This document shows, piece by piece, positions 1 through 11,379 of a stretch of 64,000 bases of DNA. Within the stretch, counting starts at the first letter, position 1. Every line of letters begins with the position of its first letter. The notes under the pieces were generated by a model. That model did no database searches, had not been told where the DNA came from, and saw nothing but the letters and a program-made list of their open reading frames with translations. Position numbers and translations under genes: made by a program. The stretch comes from Rhizophagus irregularis (Eukaryota > Glomeromycota > Glomeromycetes > Glomerales > Glomeraceae), in the NCBI RefSeq assembly GCF_026210795.1, contig NC_089429.1:7101001-7165000 (forward strand), written 5' to 3'.

Positions 1-277
1 TGCATGAAAAAAACTTTAAATTTTCCACCCGTATGCAAAAAAAACACGTACAACGGATGTGTTAGGTGTAATTACACCACGGTTAACCAAATTATAAATG
101 AAGCATTTGAGACACATTGGAAAAAAAAGATATTAAAATAGATCTTTGAATATATACTTTAGAATTATTTGAAATTATGAACGACAAATCAATGATGATT
201 TTTAATGGAAGAGTATTTCATAAAGCGATAAAAGGTCTTGTCAATAAACGCTTATTTTGTGGATTTAAGGATAAATT

Positions 278-609
278 ATTCAAAGAGATATTAGGGAATT
301 TGTTAAACATACTATTAAAGAATTCGCTAAAAAATTTATCTGGTTACCAAGTTGTGAAGAAGTAAACAAATGGGAAATTAGCCATGGCATAACTAAACAA
401 ATGAAACGCAGGGGTACCACAATATGAGGTGATGTAAATGTGCTAAAGAACGGTTTAGTAAAGATATACGTGATAGGTGGATAGGTCATTATTTGGAAGT
501 TGGAGGAAATCTAGATGACATTTGGTTTTCTTTAGATATTTCGACATATCATAGATTAATAATGTTTAGGAGTTCTCAATATGTAGAAAATTATTCGATA
601 CTAGATTAG
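278..609 (+). pseudogene. Broken gene fragment, unrecognised
   Basis: Two open segments in different frames read like protein. The first (about 278-426) contains KEFAKKFIWLPSCEEVNKWE and ends at TGA. The second (about 439-609) contains AKERFSKDIRDRWIGHYLEV and ends at TAG. A frame change between them indicates decay. Lys/Glu-rich amphipathic composition followed by a stretch with Trp and Cys is typical of repeated, possibly transposon-derived ORFs in large fungal genomes, but I do not recognise the family. The ATG-initiated 62-codon frame at 177-365 overlaps the first segment in another frame and looks less protein-like. Confidence 0.35.
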
Positions 610-652
610 AGTTAATTTGTAGATAGATACTTTATTGATATGATGTGTATAT

Positions 653-762
653 GTTATGACTGAAATTGATCTGATATATGAAATTAAAATTTGATGATCA
701 ATTAAAATAAAATCGAACATTTCATATTTAAAGATCAGCTAGATTTCAATTTCAGTCACAAC
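653..762. repeat. Short imperfect inverted repeat (MITE-like)
   Basis: The left arm GTTATGACTGAAATTGA (653-669) pairs with the right arm, whose reverse complement is GTTGTGACTGAAATTGA (ending at 762). Inner parts such as ATATGAAAT also pair. The unit is about 110 bp. No clear target-site duplication was identified, so it may be a decayed MITE or simply a hairpin. The 300 bp after it, to the minisatellite at about 1090, show no gene. Confidence 0.45.
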
Positions 763-1089
763 ACCGATAACCTAATCTGAAAGTCATGATTTAAACCTGA
801 TCTGCGCCAAGAACTGGTCACAGATCGAGCAGATCGATCAGTTGCCATTCAGGTTAAAAATCCGTTAAAATCATAATTTACTTGGTAACCCTTCATTCCG
901 TCGATTAGTGTACAGAGTTTCACCTTTTGGCATTAATTTCAAACAACCTTACACTACATCATATTACATTATAGCATTATTATGGTATTGCAACCTAATT
1001 CAGATAGTTGTATTTCCATTAACTGGTAGATATTCTTCTGATCATGTTTTACATTTTATGAGTTAATTGTGCTTTTATTGTCTGATGGA

Positions 1090-2635
1090 ATTGCCAATTG
1101 TGTTTGGTTATATTTTTACATTAGACTTTTCATCTGGTGAAGATGTAGATTGGGTTTCCATTAGTTGGTAAGAATTTCTGGTTGTACTTTTTACATTTGA
1201 TTTTGTTTATTTTATTTGGAGTTGCTGGTTGTATTTTCATGTGTGATTTTTTATCTGATGGAATTGCTGGTTGTATTTTCACACATGATTTTTATCTGGT
1301 GGGTTGCTGGTCGTATTTTCATACATGATTTTTTATCTGGTGGAGCTGCTAATTATATCTCTTCATTTGATTTTTTATCTGATGTAGTTGCTGGTCATAT
1401 TTCTACCTTTGATTTTTTATCTGGTGGAATTGCTGGTTGTATTTTCACACGCGATTTTTTATCTGGTGGGTTTGCTTGTTATATTTTCACACATGATTTT
1501 TATTCTGGTGGAGTTGCTGGGTGATTTTTTTGCATTTGATTCTTATCTGATGGAGTTGCTAGTTGTATTTTCACGTGATTCTTTATCTGGTGGGGTTGCT
1601 TGTTGTATTTTCATATGTTATTTTTTGTCTGGTGAAGTTGCTGGTTGTATTTTTACATTTAATCTTTATCTGGTGAAGTTGCTAATTATATCTCTTTATT
1701 TGATTTTTTATCTGATGTAGTTGCTGGTCATATTTCTACCTTTGATTTTTTATCTGGTGGAGTTACTGGTTGTATTTTCACATGCGATTTTTTATCTGGT
1801 GGGTTGGTTTGCTTATTATATTTCACATGTGATTTTTATTCTGTTGGAGTTGCTGGGTGATTTTTTTGTATCTGATTCTTATCTGATGGAGTTGCTGGAA
1901 TTTCTTGTTGTATTTTCACACATGATTTTTTGTCTGGTGAAGTTGCTGGTTGTATTTTTGCATTTAATTCTTTATCTGGTGAAGTTGCTAATTATATCTC
2001 TTTATTTGATTTTTTATCTGATGTAGTTGCTGGTCATATTTCTACCTTTGATTTTTTATCTGGTGGAATTGCTGGTTGTATTTTCACACGCGATTTTTTA
2101 TCTGGTGGGTTTGCTTGTTATATTTTCACATGTGATTTTTATTCTGGTGGAGTTGCTGGGTGATTTTTTTGCATTTGATTCTTATATGATGGAGTTGCTA
2201 GTTGTATTTTCACGTGATTCTTTATCTGGTAGGGTTGCTTGTTGTATTTTCATATGTTATTTTTTGTCTGGTGAAGTTGCTGATTGTATTTTTACATTTA
2301 ATCTTTATCTGATGAAGTTGCTAATTATATCTCTTTATTTGATTTTTTATCTGATGTAGTTGCTGGTCATATTTCTACCTTTGATTTTTTATCTGGTGGA
2401 GTTGCTGGGTGATTTTTTTGCATCTGATTCTTATCTGATGGAGTTGCCGAAGTTTCTTGTTGTATTTTCACACATGATTTTTTGTCTGGTGAAGTTGCTA
2501 GTTGTATTTTTGCATTTAATTCTTTATCTGGTGAAGTTGCTAATTATATCTCTTTATTTGATTTTTTATCTGATGTAGTTGCTGGTTATATTTCTACCTT
2601 TAATTTTTTATCTGGTGAAGTTGCTGGTTGTACTT
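1090..2635. repeat. 42-bp minisatellite with higher-order repeats
   Basis: The basic unit is about 42 bp, for example GATTTTTTATCTGGTGGAAT followed by TGCTGGTTGTATTTTCACAC, in dozens of diverged copies. A landmark variant (GATGTAGTTGCTGGTCATAT) recurs near 1381, 1714, 2020 and 2353, and as a variant near 2572. The spacings are 333, 306, 333 and about 219 bp, so blocks of several units were themselves duplicated. Spacings are multiples of 3, and the plus frame reads as repeats of DFLSGGVAGCIFT broken by stops. The ATG frames inside are fragments of this pattern, not convincing genes. It could be a decayed repeat-protein gene or a non-coding minisatellite. Confidence 0.9.
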
Positions 2636-2639
2636 AATT

Positions 2640-4716
2640 CATATAACTATTAATTACCGATTTGCATGAGATAAATAGAAAAATTATCGCAAATTTAAAA
2701 TCTGTGTTTCCCTATAGATAAGTTGATTAATTTTTAACCAAATCATTTGAAATTTTTATTGAATGAACTTTGAGATTTAATTTTTTTATTCAAATGTTTA
2801 ATATGATTCTTATAAAACTCAAAATTTTAAAATCCATTTATAAATTAAACAAGTCAAAATTACATATGAAATGTGCATTTCCTTCATAGATAAGTCAATC
2901 AATTTTTAACCAAATTACTTAAATTTTTGTTGAAAAAACTTTGAGATTATATTTTTTTATTCAAGTATTTAATATTAATACTATAAAATTTAAAATTTTA
3001 CAAAAAATTCCTAAATATTGCCAATTAGTCAAAATTTAGCAATATTTTGAATAAATTTGCACTACTTTTTTTTTGCTTTATAAAAGTATCAGCTAAAAAC
3101 CTCAAATTTTACATTTACATACTTTACATATGTATTAATATATTTTTTAAAAAAAATTAATTGAAAAAATACAAATTTTTTTTATATTTGATATAATGAT
3201 TTTAAACTCTGCAAAAACTACATTTTTTTGCGATTTTTTCAAATTTTTCAGTTTCAGTTTTTAAGTTAATAACTCCGCAAAAATAAATTTTGATGCTTTA
3301 TTAAAATAATCTGCATCACGCTTTAAATCACATATTCTGAATATAGTATACAAAGTATTTATTTTTAGATTATTAAGTAAAATCAGGGTTTCAATTAGTA
3401 TATCATTCACATGTGGACTAGCAATTAATATTTAAATTACTTGCTAGTATTGTTTTATTTTCTAGAAATAATATGTACACTTGCAATAATAAAATCAAGA
3501 TTATGCAAATCTGTTAATATTGCACTTTGCCATCCAGTTCATTTATTTCTTCTGATATTGAAATAAATAGTACAATTGATATCTTTTTATATAAAATAAC
3601 AGATTATAATTAAAATTATTTCTGATAAGTAATTTTTTAATACAATTTAATATGTTTGATTTTCAAACAAATGGTTTCTTTTAATTTGGTTTAATTGTAG
3701 TTCAAAAACTTTAATAATATCATTTTTACTTATAAAATTTTGAAGATAAGAGAAATTCAAAAAGTTATTTTAAATTATACTATATAATATAAATAATAAA
3801 CTACAATTAATTTCTATTACTATTATAATAAATATTAATTATAAAATGGTTAAATATCTTATGTATAATGTTCCAGAAAATCCAATGCTATTTCAGTATA
3901 TTTGTTATACAATTTTATTCTCCAAGTGGCAAACTATCTGCAACCTTTTTTTTAATATTACCAGCTAAAGATGTAGTATATAATTGATAATTACTATTTT
4001 ATGTTGTAATAGTAAGAGTTGCAACCTATTACTATTTTTAAATTTAAAGTATTGTAATAGAACTGAAAAAATTAATAATAAAGGTCACCAGTTTTTTTGA
4101 TTTAAATTTATAATTAATTTTTAAAAAGATTACTATAAAAATAATTAATAATAAAAGTTACATATTGGTTCGCAAGAATAAGAAAATTTGAGTGAAGATC
4201 TTTTCTTTCTATTTTTAGAGCGAAAACATATAAATAAATAGTCAATTATTAACCAATTATAAAATAGTTCGCATTTATATAATTTCTGAATTTTTTTCAG
4301 TAATCTTTATATATAATTTTTTCAAGTTCTATTGTAATATTACAACACTTAAAATTTTTTAAAAATTTCCTTTTTTGAAAAATAAAAATTACAAAAATAA
4401 GTTTTATTAAACAAATATTATTACAAAAAAAAATGATTGATATATTATAATATATATTTATATAATTAGCAATAATTACAATATTATATAATAATTACAA
4501 AACTAGTAGTAATTATAATACTATATAATAATTATAATACTTTACTATGATAATTATAACAAAAGTGTTTTATATATATACAATATTATAATAATTGCAA
4601 CCTTACAATTTTCTAAAAATAATTATATATTATATCTTTATTGCTAGCATTTATATAGTAATATCAGATATTTAGTATATTCTCTGACTAGTGTTAAAAT
4701 TAATTCTGGTATTGGC
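2640..4716. other. AT-rich intergenic, with a diverged tandem duplication
   Basis: No gene is visible. A segment around 2695-2830 is repeated at about 2867-3000 with an offset of 172 bp; TTTTTAACCAAAT lies at 2731 and 2903, followed in both by AACTTTGAGATT. The copies are clearly diverged. From about 4430 to 4680 the sequence is dominated by TAATTATAATA-like simple sequence. Confidence 0.6.
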
Positions 4717-4719
4717 TTA

Positions 4720-4900
4720 GGGAAGTGACACATATGATGTAATTATTAGAGGGGGGAAGGAAATAATTAAAATCTGATGTTACACTTATTCTATTTATAT
4801 AAATTGTATAATTAAATTTAATTGGTTATTAAATCTGACAAGGGGGGGAGGGGGTAAAATTCATAGTAAAATGAATATGATGTAATATGTGTCACTTCCC
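4720..4900. mobile_element. MITE, 181 bp, PIF/Harbinger-type (3-bp TSD)
   Basis: The terminal inverted repeat GGGAAGTGACACATAT (4720-4735) matches the reverse complement of the right end (ATATGTGTCACTTCCC, ending at 4900). Direct TTA trinucleotides flank both ends (4717-4719 and 4901-4903). A TTA/TAA 3-bp duplication with short terminal repeats is characteristic of PIF/Harbinger (Tourist-like) MITEs. The interior has no coding capacity and holds two G-tracts at about 4750 and 4842. The terminal repeats differ from those of the Harbinger element at 53001-55633, so it belongs to another family. Confidence 0.8.
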
Positions 4901-5180
4901 TTATATATACAAAAAAAAAGAATTTTTGATTTATTAATAAATAGAATCATAAATTATATAAATTGGATCTATAAAAAAAAATTTTTTGATTATTATTAAT
5001 TGAAGTTTTTTTCATTAATAATTTAAAACCACTTACATGCATTATTATTATTTATTTATTATATAAATATTATTATTTAAAGAAAATTGATCTAATCTTT
5101 TAATAAACTGTTATATTAGAATTTTCACTATAATTATTATAATTTAACTTTTTTTACTAAAATTAAAAGTTAGTATCAGG

Positions 5181-5670
5181 TAGGGATTGGAATCGATTTT
5201 ACAATAATTGAATTTATCAAAAATCGATAAGAATCGATTTTAAATCGATTATCGAATAAAAATCAAATTTACTTATTGTGGCATAGTAGCGTTAATAAGA
5301 TTTCCACTGCGTAATCTACAAGTATTAGTTTTATTTCGGTTAACAAACCCTATTTGTCACACATTATTTGTCATATAGTTAATTTCTTAATTTCTTAATG
5401 CCGGCCATTTTGTGACATTTTGGAGTAGTCCATTAATAAGAAGTTAAGTTGTTATCACGTAACATTAACAAAAATCCAAAAAAGAAAATTTTGTTGTCCA
5501 ATGAAATTCAAGTTATATTGTACAAAATTCCCAAAAAGGAAATTTTTATGTCAATCTTAATAATTTTGATAGTCACGTGACCGGCAGTAGTATAATTTTG
5601 ATTAACAATTAATTAATGATTAATCGATTCTAAAATTGATTCTAATAATGATAATCGATTCCAATCCCTA
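5181..5670. mobile_element. Non-autonomous hAT-type element, 490 bp
   Basis: Perfect 18-bp terminal inverted repeats TAGGGATTGGAATCGATT lie at 5181-5198 and, inverted, at 5653-5670. The first bases (TAGGG) fit the YARNG start of hAT ends. Flanking 8-mers GTATCAGG and GTATCAAA agree at six of eight bases and are read as an aged 8-bp target duplication. ATCGATT motifs recur in both subterminal regions, as expected for transposase binding sites. There is no coding region inside. Confidence 0.75.
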
Positions 5671-5679
5671 GTATCAAAT

Positions 5680-7000
5680 TATAATTAATATAATAAAGAA
5701 AATTTAATCTCAATTTTTTTAACAACTAACGCTAATAATAAAAAGTACTAAGATTTTTAATATAATTGGCACTTTTAATTTATAATTATCTAATAATCTT
5801 TTAATAAACTGTTATATTAGAATTTTAAAAATTTTTTATAAATTAAATATTTGACAATTTTTTTTTTTTGAATTAAATAATCAATTGTGAAATAAACAAA
5901 TAAAATAAAAGGCTGATACTTTATATAGTCCACTTGCTTTATAACGAATTTTGATTTAACAAATTTCTTAATATATAGTGAACCTTCAGTGTTGTACCAA
6001 TTTTATAAAATAAGTTTATGACCAGTGTATATAAAATATATATAAAATAACTCTTATTGTAACAAATTTTTGTTTAATAACGAATTTTTATTTAATATAA
6101 TAAAGATATTTGTGTATCTATCCCTTAAACTGTAGAAGTTAAAATTAATTTTAAAAATTTTTGAATTTTTAAAATATCTTAAGATCTAGTGATCATAGAA
6201 AAATGAAATTATATTTGTTAGATTCCTCTTATTAAGGCGCATTTAATGGTAATAAAATCATAACTCTAAAATTGATAGATAAAAAGTTATATTAATTTAT
6301 AAATTTTTAGATTTTATAAATTATCCTGTTACATAATATTTGTAGTAGGACAATTTTATTTCTATCAGATTCTTCTCATTAAGACGCATCAAATAGTGGT
6401 AATTTTATATTTCTAGGGTTATTGGATAAAAAGATATTTCAATTTGAAAAATTTAGTTATAATTTGTCGATCATTTACTTTTAAAAAATCATTAATCAAA
6501 TTGCTTTTTTTCAGAAAATACTTAGAATTTATTATAAAAATATTGGTTTATGTAATAAAATATTTTAAGATATTTAAAAGTGTCTTTAATTAAAAAACAA
6601 AATTGCAGGCAAATTTGGCTGCAAACAGTTTAAGGGATAATATAAGTATTATACAATTTATCACAATATACAAAATTTTTCTGAATTATACCAGATTTTC
6701 ATATTATATTAATAATTTTTTTATAATGAAGGCCTGACCACACTTTTGTTATAAAGCGTATAATGGTTGACCTGTGTTTGGAAGAATACAAAGAAATTAG
6801 TTGTGGTTAGCCCTTACTTGGCACTATTACCAGCCTTCAACCAGGCTTGTTTTAATGATTCCTCTATATTATTTTTGCATGTAAAATGGGAGGATTTTTA
6901 TTTGGAATATTCTATGATTATAATAATATTAATTAGAAACTTGAATGATTCATAAAAAATGTGTTTATATCGTTTTAAATTATTACCATTCCATGTACTA
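5680..7000. other. AT-rich intergenic
   Basis: Mostly poly-A/T and AT-rich sequence without a convincing gene. A related pair of motifs (TTAGATTCCTCTTATTAAGGCG near 6218 without its last bases, and CAGATTCTTCTCATTAAGACG near 6365) suggests an old duplication with a spacing of about 147 bp. A 62-codon frame at 6767-6955 has no recognisable features. Confidence 0.4.
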
Positions 7001-8120
7001 GTTTCTCTTAAGAGCGCATTATTAGTAGCTGCAGTTGATTGAACACCAAAATCTCTTCATGGATCTATTTCTAGAGGAGAATTGGTTTCCTTTTTATTCT
7101 TTTTATTCTTTAAACAATAAACTTTAAAGTAATCATCTATCCATAAACCTACTAAAGATACCTTCTCCGTCTCTATCCATAAAATCAAAATAAATAAAAT
7201 TTTCATTGAATGAATACAACTTGACGAGGGGAGGTAATGAATAGAACTCCGGCATCCACCTGTAAGATTAAGTTCGCGTTATTGAAAGATAAAATTATAA
7301 TCAAAGAATTATTTATTTCTATATAGCAATGAACCTACCACAGATTTCATTTGATACTCTAACTCCGAACTGTTGAGTTTAATCATCATTCCAGAACCGG
7401 AGCTGAATCGACAGAGTTGTTTCCTTTCGTAGGACGCGCAGATTGATAATATCCTTGCCCGATTTCAGCACCTTTGGTTTGTAAAGGGAACTCCTCTGGC
7501 GTATATTGTCCTCCAAAAACTTTTTCTTTATTTTCTTTAGAAATAAAAAAAATGAATCATTAACTTTCTAATCTTCCAACTGAGTGTAATCCATTGACTG
7601 ACCATATCGTACCTAATACAAATAGCCAAAATTTCCTTTGGCAATACGGGCCGCCAGTAATATGACGTGCTCCTTCCGGGGTAAAGAATGATCTACTACA
7701 GTAACATGTGCGGTAGAAACCTGATAATGCCTAGCGCCATTATTGCTTATTACATAAATGATTATAATCCATTAGGAGATTCATTTTTTATTAAAAAGAA
7801 AGAAAGGAAAATAATAAAAAAACTTACTCGTTTGGCAATTGTTGGTCATGGGGACATCTTGTAAAAAATTGAATTAATTCAGCCGTCACGATGTGTCCAA
7901 CTCTTTTTTTATTTTAATCATGAATGATTATAATCCATTATGAGATTCAATTTTATTAAAAAGAAAGAAAGGAAAATAAAGAAAAAATTTACCGTTCGGC
8001 AATTGTTGGTCATGCTACTTCTTGCTTGTAAAAACTGTTCTGCCATCACTATATGCTCAACTCTTTTTAAATTCTTGTGGTGAACGACCACTCGTCACGA
8101 GTTTGTTTTCTAGTTGCACC
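7000..8120 (-). pseudogene. Decayed multi-exon gene with a duplicated exon
   Basis: Several minus-strand segments read as exons with splice sites. At 7830-7910 an exon containing RVGHIVTAELIQFFTRC ends at a GTAAG donor. A diverged duplicate at 7985-8075 contains HKNLKRVEHIVMAEQ and carries a frameshift. The segment at about 7615-7730 reads FTPEGARHITGGPYCQRK in one frame and is open in others. The segment at 7365-7535 reads KVFGGQYTPEEFPLQTKGAE, then shifts frame to KLNSSELEYQMKSV. After a TTACAG acceptor, VDAGVLFITSPRQVVFIQ follows at about 7205-7260. The pieces do not join into one open frame. I do not recognise the family; no repetitive signature points to a transposon. Confidence 0.5.
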
Positions 8121-8262
8121 AAATTTTATTGAATATAATTAATAAACTTTTTTGTAATTTCAAAAGCCAAGAAAAATAAAAACAATAATATTTTTTTTTT
8201 GAAGTTAAATCGTAAAATACATAGTAACATTTCGCTTTGTTTATTTCAATATTGGCACATTT

Positions 8263-8470
8263 TTAACGAAAAATAATTATTTTTACGTACCATCGAACTG
8301 GTCTCGCGCCTCCAAGGCAGTACCATTCTCTCTCTATTACTAAACACCAATTTCTCGCCACATTAAAGAATAGACTAAAGAAAACCAAAATCTTTATGGA
8401 TCTATTTCCAATTTCCAGAGGAGAATTGATCCTTTTATAGGCAAATATCTTCATATTTAATCCCAGAGGA
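8263..8470 (-). pseudogene. Second fragment related to the 7.0-8.1 kb gene
   Basis: The minus frame contains KRINSPLEIGNRSIKILVF and then ARNWCLVIEREWYCLGGARP, followed by a possible GTAAAA donor. The block encoding NSPLEI also occurs near 7040-7075 (AATTCTCCTCTAGAAAT on the minus strand). This locus is therefore probably a duplicated, degraded part of the same gene. Confidence 0.35.
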
Positions 8471-8621
8471 GTCTGGGTGTAATCTCGATACATCATAATG
8501 TATAATATTATCAACAATTTGTTCTAACTTTAATCGATCTTCTTTCACGGCCAACACTTGGTCTTCTTAATCTCCATGATGGATAAGAATATAATAATAA
8601 TAACAAATATCCATATTTCAT

Positions 8622-8658
8622 TGTTATTAAGCACTCTTTTCGGGAGTGCTTAATAACA
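8622..8658. repeat. Perfect 15-bp stem hairpin
   Basis: TGTTATTAAGCACTC (8622-8636), a 7-nt loop TTTTCGG, then the exact reverse complement GAGTGCTTAATAACA (8644-8658). It is isolated, with no gene close by. It could be a transposon-end palindrome or a structured transcript. Confidence 0.8.
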
Positions 8659-8659
8659 G

Positions 8660-11185
8660 TAAAATAGGTATTTTTATAAAATTTTATTTAGGAGGGTAAA
8701 GGATTTTTTTTTTTTCTGGTAGCTTGGGCAAAAATGAACGATTTTATAATGCAGTGGATTGATTGTCATACATAATTTTCGTGTGAAAATGTGATTTGTA
8801 AATTAATGGCTAAATCCCATTGAGCTTAGTTCAAATGCATTCGTAAGCCTCATCAATGAAAAAAACATCATGAAAAAACATCAATATATGCATATTGAAC
8901 CATATGATCAAATCATTTGATTAAACTTTAAATTTTTTTTTGATGATTGATCTACACAAAAGAATTTCCGTTCTGGTTACTGATTTTTTTTCGATGTTTT
9001 TTTTTTGATTTAAAATCATTTTAACAGTATGAATTAAAAACTTTAACGCGCTTTTATTTTGTGCATTACAAACAAGAGAAGTTGTTTAAACTTGTTGAAA
9101 AAACTTACATAATTTTACGTAAATGAAGATTAAGACGCCAACGAAAGTAAAAAGATTAAGAAATCGCTTATATAATTAAATTAATTAATGGCGTAAAAAA
9201 GAACTATGCCAATTAAGAAATGTCATATTTCTTCATGAGGTTACACCGTAACTCTGTAAGTATACTTTACTTTACCGAATATAGGTCTTCATAATATTAA
9301 AATAATTTACTGTAAACGTATTTTACTATAATATCATTATATATGTTATCTCTCTCTTAAATATATACTTATTTGTATTATTCAAACAGAAAATGCCTCA
9401 AAAAAGATAAAACAGCTAAAAGACAAAGAGGATATATGGATTCTATTCAACACATTGAGCTGCATCACGATAAATATCTTGTATTACTATATGCTATCAT
9501 ATGGTGTTATTGTGGATCAAACCCTTAATGTAATAACCAGCAGTAAGATCGGCATCACTAAATATTTAATATGATATACAGTATAAAAAAGTATTCAAAT
9601 TTGTCACATTGATGTATAATGGCTATGTTCCGTGTGAAAATATTTTTTGTCTTACTTATCTCCTGCAGGAGAAAATGTACGTTGACGCAGTTGACGCGGC
9701 TAACCCTTTTTACATAATTCTATACATTTTTAAAACAACCTACTTTTTTATGCATATCGCTATTATGTATATTCCAAATCGGTTTTAGACCTGTTTTTAT
9801 TATGCTATTAATATTGTTAATAATATTTAATATCTAAAAAATGAAAAAATGAAGATATTAGAATAGTTAAAAGATAATTCAAATTAAAAAGATAAAGGGA
9901 AAAAGAAAAAAGAAAAAAGAAAAAGAAAAGATTCTTATATTCGACTAAACCTAAAGTGAAATTTTTTAATATAACATATTGAAAAGTCGGAGTTCGGGTA
10001 TATACATCCGTTAGTCTCAAATCTTATTCATTAAAGGAATACCCAATTTTGAGTCGTGATTCTGTGCAGAATGTTGAAATTGAAATATTTACATACAATA
10101 AAATTCGTTTATAGAAAATTAAAAATAAATTATCCTAATTCTTTAAAATAATAACATTAATAATGATAAAAAAAAATGGTTTAAACCTAAAAAAAGGACC
10201 TCCGGTGGGAAAAAAAATTTTTTTTTTATTCCCATTTTTATAAAATCTTTTCATCAATCAAGTCAAGAATCAGGGTTTATTACAAGTTATTCTATATTAG
10301 TATAGATATTCTATTTATACGTTTTTATATAATTCTATCATCTGATCCTTCATATATCCTTTATTCATCACCTGTTATCGATAGTATAATTTATTAATTC
10401 GGTAACAAATACAAAGTAAAGGCGCAGAACAATGACACGTCATAATAGCAGCTGTGCCACCTTCACGTGATCTAAATTTACGATATATTACGAAGTTGTT
10501 ACAAAAATAACGGATATTTCAAGTATTTTAATTCATTCATTAGATTAAATAAATGATACCATTTAAGTTGGGGTGCGTGATTGATTTAGGCAGCTACGTC
10601 ACAAATCATGATAATTGATCGCACTAACTTTTAAGAATAAAACATTAGAAGAGCATTCAATATATATAAACTTTTGTAATTGAATAATTAATATGTGCAT
10701 TTAATTTGAAAGTCATGAGATTAGTAGAAAAACATAATTAATCATAATTCGTGTATATAGCAGAATATACTGTTTATTTTCCTTAATTATTATCATAATT
10801 CATAATTACAAACCTAATTACAATTTTATGGGACTACTGTAGTAATTATACTTTCATTTTTTTTAGAACTATAAATCTTAATTAAAAAACAATTTAACTT
10901 AATTGTTAAACATTAATAATAATAAAACGAAATTTGAAGGGGTGTTATCTTCAAAACATAATCACTTGGAACTATTGCCTGAATAGTCCAGGAGTGTTTC
11001 TTAGGGTTCATAGTTGGAGGGAAGTCCGGTCTCATCTATAATCCGGCACAAAAAGGCAAACGCAAATGATAAGTAATAAGATTTATTAAAAGTTTAACAT
11101 GGAATGAAATTATTATAAAGCAACAACCTTTCATTATTAGATTATGATAATAAATAATGAGTGTATTTAATTAATGAGAGTAGAT
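8660..11185. other. Gene-poor stretch
   Basis: No gene could be supported on either strand. Poly-A/T runs, for example near 8700, 8990 and 10200, and a purine-rich run at 9895-9930 give rise to spurious frames. The 67-codon minus frame at 9817-10020 is Phe/Leu-rich low complexity produced by that run. A GC-richer patch at about 10940-11060 has no recognisable RNA or protein. Confidence 0.4.
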
Positions 11186-11188
11186 ATT

Positions 11189-11376
11189 CCCTATAAAAAA
11201 TTTTATCCGTTATTTCTGTGAAAACTCCGCAAAAATGAGCCTTTCGCGGATCCATTCACGGAAAATATAAATAATACGATAAATTCCGTGATATAAGGTT
11301 ATTAATTCCGGAAATATGAGCCTTTTACGAAAAAAAAAGATGGAATATAAAAAACGGAATGACTTTTTTTATAGGG
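11189..11376. mobile_element. MITE, 188 bp, with 3-bp TSD
   Basis: The ends CCCTATAAAAAATTTTATCC and the reverse complement of the right end, CCCTATAAAAAAAGTCATTC, share the first 12 bases, and both continue to CCGTT. Both flanks carry the direct trinucleotide ATT (11186-11188 and 11377-11379). The inside contains repeated ATGAGCCTTT motifs (about 11235 and 11307). There is no coding capacity. A 3-bp duplication points to a PIF/Harbinger-type element. Confidence 0.65.
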
Positions 11377-11379
11377 ATT

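Noticed and set aside
1216-2578. Chain of ATG frames with a repeated hydrophobic pattern (MLVIFLPLIFYLVELL)
   Set aside because: These are frames through the 42-bp minisatellite; the same text restarts at each higher-order repeat after a stop.
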